Below are positions 5,248 to 8,403 of a stretch of 8,403 nucleotides of DNA, one piece after another. Source of the stretch: CAYILC01 sp964364145 (GTDB taxonomy: Bacteria; Patescibacteriota; Microgenomatia; UBA1400; UBA12028); contig CAYILC010000037.1 in NCBI GenBank assembly GCA_964364145.1, positions 1 to 8,403 of the forward strand. Direction: 5' to 3'. Both the position numbers and the translations under genes were made by a program. Numbering within the stretch: the stretch's first letter is position 1; each line of letters opens with the position of its first letter. The notes under the pieces were generated by a model, which saw only the letters and a list, made by a program, of their open reading frames with translations, did no database searches and was not told where the DNA came from.

Positions 5248-5304
5248 TAAACTTCTGAATTAGAGTTTAATTGTTGTTTTAGAAGAATATATACAGGTAA
5301 ACTC
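5248..5304. repeat. Three TAAACT-type half-sites in the divergent glyS/151-aa intergenic region
   Basis: TAAACTT (5248-5254), GAGTTTA (5263-5269) and TAAACTC (5298-5304) lie in the 77 bases upstream of the glyS -35. The last two form a perfect 7-bp inverted repeat and the first two a 6-bp one. The block could be a shared operator. It also covers the likely promoter of the plus-strand gene at 5320, for which I see only weak elements (TATATA at 5288-5293 or TATACA at 5290-5295, no good -35). Confidence 0.35.
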
Positions 5305-5319
5305 AAAGAAGAAGAGAAT

Positions 5320-5775
5320 ATGTCCGGTGAACAATCTTCAAAACATAAAAGAATCTCAGAAGTGATCGCAGATCAGGCAACAAAGTTTTCTGGTGAATTT
5401 GCAAATACTTTGCTTCGTTTCTTGGATCTTGAACAAGCCGATCGCTTCACATACTATGCAGAGATTGATCGCAGAATACAAGAGTTTCTACAAAGTGAAC
5501 TTAATGATGCTGGGTATTCACACGTTACTGCCCAATCTTTAGGAAGAGGAAATTCTTCAGCTGATTACCAATATCTTTATCTACTTGTTCCTCGTGAAAA
5601 AGATCCCAAATGGGCGGAGCGATATCTCCCCAACGTAAAACAGGCACTATATAGACGACTTTACGCAATCACTAAATTCAATTTCTATCTAGAGAAAAAC
5701 CTTGTCTTTGTCAAACTTGCAAAAAGCATGCTTGTGTCAAAAACGAAGTCTGCAAAAGAACCTCACAACGCCTAG
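5320..5775 (+). CDS. Protein of unknown function (151 aa)
   Basis: I do not recognise this protein. It is 151 aa, soluble, with no signal peptide, membrane segment or cysteine. The N-terminal third is charged and probably helical (KRISEVIADQATKFSGEFANTLLRFLDLEQADRF). The middle holds EIDRRIQEFLQSELNDAGYSHVTAQSLGRGNSSADYQYLYLLVPRE, which looks like an alpha/beta unit. The C-terminal third is basic and aromatic (YRRLYAITKFNFYLEKNLVFVKLAKSM). It is divergent from glyS. The ribosome binding site is weak (GAAGAAGAG just before the ATG). Its stop TAG (5773-5775) shares the palindrome CTAG with the recO stop on the other strand, so the two genes overlap tail to tail by 4 bases. That tight packing supports both reading frames. 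Confidence 0.8.
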   Translation: MSGEQSSKHKRISEVIADQATKFSGEFANTLLRFLDLEQADRFTYYAEIDRRIQEFLQSELNDAGYSHVTAQSLGRGNSSADYQYLYLLVPREKDPKWAERYLPNVKQALYRRLYAITKFNFYLEKNLVFVKLAKSMLVSKTKSAKEPHNA

Positions 5776-6317
5776 CTCTTCTCTTTCACCGTCAAGTAGC
5801 CAAAACTTTTCATTTTGCGCTCCGAGAGATGCTCGACAAACTCTGACACAGTTTTAAACCGATCATCAACCTCGTGAAATCCTAACTCCGCCAAAAGTTT
5901 TCTTAACATTTCGGCAATCTTTGATCGCGTAGAAGTATGCGCGTTCATTGATCGCAAAATTGCCAACACCTGTTCAAACACCACTTCCTGTCCGTTTTCC
6001 TCTACCGTCATCGCGTCAAGAATCTCCAAAATCTGAACAAGATTTCTCGTGGCATGCAGTGTATCACGCGTGTTGGGGTAGTCCTCAATAACCTGCGCTT
6101 GCGTGAGAATCGGCATGCCTCGGGACTCGGCGCAGAAAATCTTCGAGTACATTCCAGGTTCAAGCGCAGATTTTTTGGAAGAAGACAGTTTGCGAACACC
6201 TTTGGCCACACAAGCTAGTTTGCCAAATCCCCGAGTAAACAGGGTTACCACGCGGTCAGCCTCACCAACGTTAATGCGCTTTAATACAATTCCTTCTGTG
6301 GCAAACGTTTTTGTCAT
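5772..6317 (-). CDS. recO: DNA repair protein RecO, short form
   Basis: RecO is the recombination mediator of the RecFOR pathway. It helps RecA load onto single-stranded DNA covered by SSB. The N-terminus TEGIVLKRINVGEADRVVTLFTRGFGKLACVAKGVRK, followed by SALEPGMYSKIFCAESRGMPILTQAQVIEDY, is the RecO OB-fold pattern; the rest is the helical domain. At 181 aa it is shorter than the usual roughly 240 aa and has no CxxC pairs, so the zinc-finger region of many RecO proteins is missing. I chose the ATG at 6315-6317, nine bases after AAGGTGA; an upstream TTG (6326) and GTG (6323) are possible but lie too close to that site. It sits 30 bases downstream of the DUF4012 gene, probably in one transcript, and its stop overlaps the convergent 151-aa gene. 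Confidence 0.88.
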   Translation of the reverse strand: MTKTFATEGIVLKRINVGEADRVVTLFTRGFGKLACVAKGVRKLSSSKKSALEPGMYSKIFCAESRGMPILTQAQVIEDYPNTRDTLHATRNLVQILEILDAMTVEENGQEVVFEQVLAILRSMNAHTSTRSKIAEMLRKLLAELGFHEVDDRFKTVSEFVEHLSERKMKSFGYLTVKEKS

Positions 6318-6347
6318 ATACACCAATCACCTTGGACCAGACAGAGA

Positions 6348-8339
6348 TTAGAACGGAATCGTGACTGTTTGATCCTTATCAATCAAGACTTCTTGCTCAC
6401 CACCGTTTACACGCATCAAGTACGTAATATTTGGAATACCTGCTTGTTTTTGCACAAACATTTTATAGTTCTTTATATCGGTGTACGGAACAGTATAGGT
6501 AATCACAATTTTTGCTTGATTAAGTGGTTGCAGGGTAAACACGCCTTCATATACCGTGTGACCGAGTTCTTCGGTGGTTTTCGTTGAGCCGGTATCAAAT
6601 CCGAGTGACTCACTTACCCGCGCGCCCTGTGGAAGATATATCCTTAACCAATCTGTCAGCTTCCCATTCAAACACAACTCACCTGCCTCAAGATCACAGT
6701 TCGAGGGCGGGAATGGGTTTTTATACGTTAACGTTATCGTTTTCTTCACCATTCCATTTGCCGGCAAATCAACTTCTTGCGTCACCGTTTGCTGAACAAA
6801 CAGGTTCGACTTTGCACCGCCAAGGTTGCTATCGACAATAAACATGTAATCTAAGCCAGGCGGAGTTTCTTTTACGCGACCGGCAACACCAATAGACTCA
6901 GCAGCCTTCTGCGCTTCCTCATTAAAGAAATAGAACTGAACGTGTTTTGCCTGGATACTCGCCCAACTCTCACCAAACAATTGCGGCCAAAGCTGATGTG
7001 GAGCAGAGTACGCCTTCTCTAACACCGAGCGCATCATCGGCCCAATAATCCCTTTGCGATTTGTGCGCAAAAATGGCGTTGGTCGGTCCACAATCTCGGA
7101 AAGTGCATAGATGATCTGTGGACAGTCGCATCGTTTGTCGTTTTCCGCAGAGAAGGTGCCATACCCCGGAACTTCAACTGGTCCTAAGATTTCGACAAGT
7201 TTTTCTAACACACTCGTATCGATCGCGATAATACCGTCAATATCCTTGGCGTTTTCACCAGGCAACTTTGAGTAGTACGACCAGAAAACATCCATAGAGT
7301 TTTTAAAATCCGGCGATAGGTTCATGTCGCGAAGATTCCAACGTTTCTCGGTGGTAAGATACTTTTTAAGAATTGGCGGAATTTCAGGTTTGTTTTTGAA
7401 TTTTATATCCAGTTGATAAATATCCTCCGACCTCTCCGCCGTCACGCGACCATCCTCCACCAATAACGTGGCAAAAGCGGTCATAAAACCACCGGTTGGC
7501 CGCAACTCATTATTGTTCTCAAATAAGATAAAATAGCGCCTACGTTTGCCATCCGAACCCGCAATTGACGGCAGTACCTGCAACACCGGCTTGGCTTGCT
7601 CCAAGGCTTGAGAAGCACCAGCGCTCACTTCCTTTGCCGTCACAATTTTCTGCCGAATTGCCGTCCCTCGGAAGCTCTCCGGATATCGTTTTTCATCAAT
7701 CTGCGCCAACTCTTTACCTACAATCTCTAACTTCGCTCCCAGTTCATCCACTACTGGAGTAACTTTAGAAAGTGTTCCCAATATGAGCTTTAACCGATTA
7801 TCAATCGACCCACCAGTAAAACTGCCTTTCCCGCTAAATCCAAGAACGTCCGCATACGGCTCTACTGCCTGAACCGCGATCTTTGCCGCGTTCATCCCCG
7901 CCACACTTGCGTTTATGGCATGTTCGCCATCACGATAGTAGGCACCGGCAAACGGCACAGGTTTTAACCAAGATAAACGACTATATCGCTGTTGAAGATC
8001 TGTTACCTTCTGTTCAACTACTTGAATATGCTCGCCCGTTTTGATCAAGTCTTGAGATTTTAACGCCTCATATGCCGCTTGCGCGGGTTGCTGCACGTCG
8101 CGTGCTGCTGCCAAAACGCCGAGAATTTCCCCATAGGTCCGCCATCCAACAACAGCGAGAATACCACCAATAATCAAAAAAACGAGAAAAATCTTTCCAA
8201 GGGTTTTCCAGATCTTCCCATGATTTTTCTTCTTTGGATCCGGTTCAGAAACAGAAATATCAGAAGACTTGGGAGACGGTTCAACGGCAAGATCAGAAGT
8301 TGGTAGAGGATTCACCTCGATTTTGGTTAACTCATCCAT
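6348..8339 (-). CDS. DUF4012-family membrane-anchored envelope protein
   Basis: This 663-aa protein has a charged Pro/Ser/Lys-rich cytoplasmic start (about residues 1-46) and one membrane helix (about 47-66). A long helical, Ala-rich outside stretch follows (about 70-260), then the DUF4012 signature RYFILFENNNELRPTGGF (about 268-285). Typical downstream elements are NLSPDFKNSMDVFWSYY (340-356) and DGIIAIDTSVLEKLVEILGPVEVPGYG (368-394). The C-terminal part looks beta-rich, with TKTTEELGHTVYEGVFTLQPL and KIVITYTVPYT. DUF4012 proteins are common in CPR and Gram-positive bacteria, often near glycan genes; their biochemical role is not settled, and a cell-surface glycan role is a guess. The ATG (8337-8339) overlaps the end of an upstream frame by 8 bases. 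The only GAGAGG lies about 16 bases before the ATG, so coupled translation seems likely. RecO follows after 30 bases. Confidence 0.9.
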   Translation of the reverse strand: MDELTKIEVNPLPTSDLAVEPSPKSSDISVSEPDPKKKNHGKIWKTLGKIFLVFLIIGGILAVVGWRTYGEILGVLAAARDVQQPAQAAYEALKSQDLIKTGEHIQVVEQKVTDLQQRYSRLSWLKPVPFAGAYYRDGEHAINASVAGMNAAKIAVQAVEPYADVLGFSGKGSFTGGSIDNRLKLILGTLSKVTPVVDELGAKLEIVGKELAQIDEKRYPESFRGTAIRQKIVTAKEVSAGASQALEQAKPVLQVLPSIAGSDGKRRRYFILFENNNELRPTGGFMTAFATLLVEDGRVTAERSEDIYQLDIKFKNKPEIPPILKKYLTTEKRWNLRDMNLSPDFKNSMDVFWSYYSKLPGENAKDIDGIIAIDTSVLEKLVEILGPVEVPGYGTFSAENDKRCDCPQIIYALSEIVDRPTPFLRTNRKGIIGPMMRSVLEKAYSAPHQLWPQLFGESWASIQAKHVQFYFFNEEAQKAAESIGVAGRVKETPPGLDYMFIVDSNLGGAKSNLFVQQTVTQEVDLPANGMVKKTITLTYKNPFPPSNCDLEAGELCLNGKLTDWLRIYLPQGARVSESLGFDTGSTKTTEELGHTVYEGVFTLQPLNQAKIVITYTVPYTDIKNYKMFVQKQAGIPNITYLMRVNGGEQEVLIDKDQTVTIPF

Positions 8340-8403
8340 GGGCAGATTTTTTCATCCTCTCGTGTTTACCATTCCTTACCATTTCGAGATCATCGCTTTT
8401 GGC
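8332..8403 (-). CDS. C-terminal end of an upstream gene (partial)
   Basis: An open minus-strand frame enters from the right edge and ends at TGA (8332-8334). Its last 23 residues are AKSDDLEMVRNGKHERMKKSAHG. It overlaps the DUF4012 ATG in ATGGATGA (8 bases), the same overlap length as mraZ/rsmH here, which supports a real gene in one operon. The piece is too short to identify. A chance open frame cannot be excluded. Confidence 0.45.
   Translation of the reverse strand, partial: AKSDDLEMVRNGKHERMKKSAHG
8366..8383 (-). repeat. Tandem 10-bp-phased repeat TTACCATT upstream of the DUF4012 gene
   Basis: TTACCATT occurs at 8366-8373 and again at 8376-8383, exactly 10 bases apart (ATGGTAA twice on the coding strand). 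The block resembles the MraZ-box-like repeats before mraZ: both contain TT(C/T)ACCATTCCT. It lies 27-44 bases before the DUF4012 ATG, and also inside the partial upstream frame, which lowers the odds that it is an operator. Confidence 0.4.

Overview
The window looks like a piece of a compact genome from a Patescibacteria/CPR-type bacterium. The reasons are a DUF4012-family envelope protein, a shortened RecO, a single-chain (alpha2-type) glycyl-tRNA synthetase, very tight gene packing (4- and 8-base overlaps, convergent genes sharing one CTAG), and several small proteins I cannot assign. mraZ, rsmH and glyS all end in TGA, so UGA is a stop here and the recoded (UGA = Gly) SR1/Gracilibacteria-type lineages are unlikely. 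The exact lineage cannot be read from this stretch. I see no tRNA, rRNA, CRISPR array or insertion sequence.

Layout. At the left, on the minus strand, is the start of a division/cell-wall (dcw) cluster: mraZ, rsmH, then an ftsL-like gene. It has a clear promoter and a tandem 10-bp-phased MraZ-box-like operator. A 10-N assembly gap interrupts rsmH. About 200 bases after ftsL, at the window edge, hold no gene I can support. Next comes an AT-rich patch (about 1940-2810) of three small, separately promoted genes for 66-72 aa proteins of unknown function: two on the plus strand, one convergent on the minus strand.

The centre is a minus-strand operon of glyS plus a membrane-anchored extracytoplasmic protein joined by an ATGA overlap. 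It is preceded by a promoter and a very compact glycine T-box riboswitch: Stem I reduced to a kink-turn and a hairpin with a GGC specifier, then a Stem III hairpin, a T-box antiterminator and a competing terminator. This is the most interesting element in the window, since almost all of the tRNA-elbow-binding part of a normal T-box is missing.

Divergent from glyS is a 151-aa protein of unknown function. Its stop codon shares CTAG with the stop of recO on the other strand. recO lies 30 bases downstream of a large DUF4012 membrane protein gene. The DUF4012 start overlaps the end of a further gene that enters from the right edge. The window thus combines division/wall genes, charging of tRNA-Gly under direct tRNA feedback, an envelope protein tied to that feedback, and a repair mediator.
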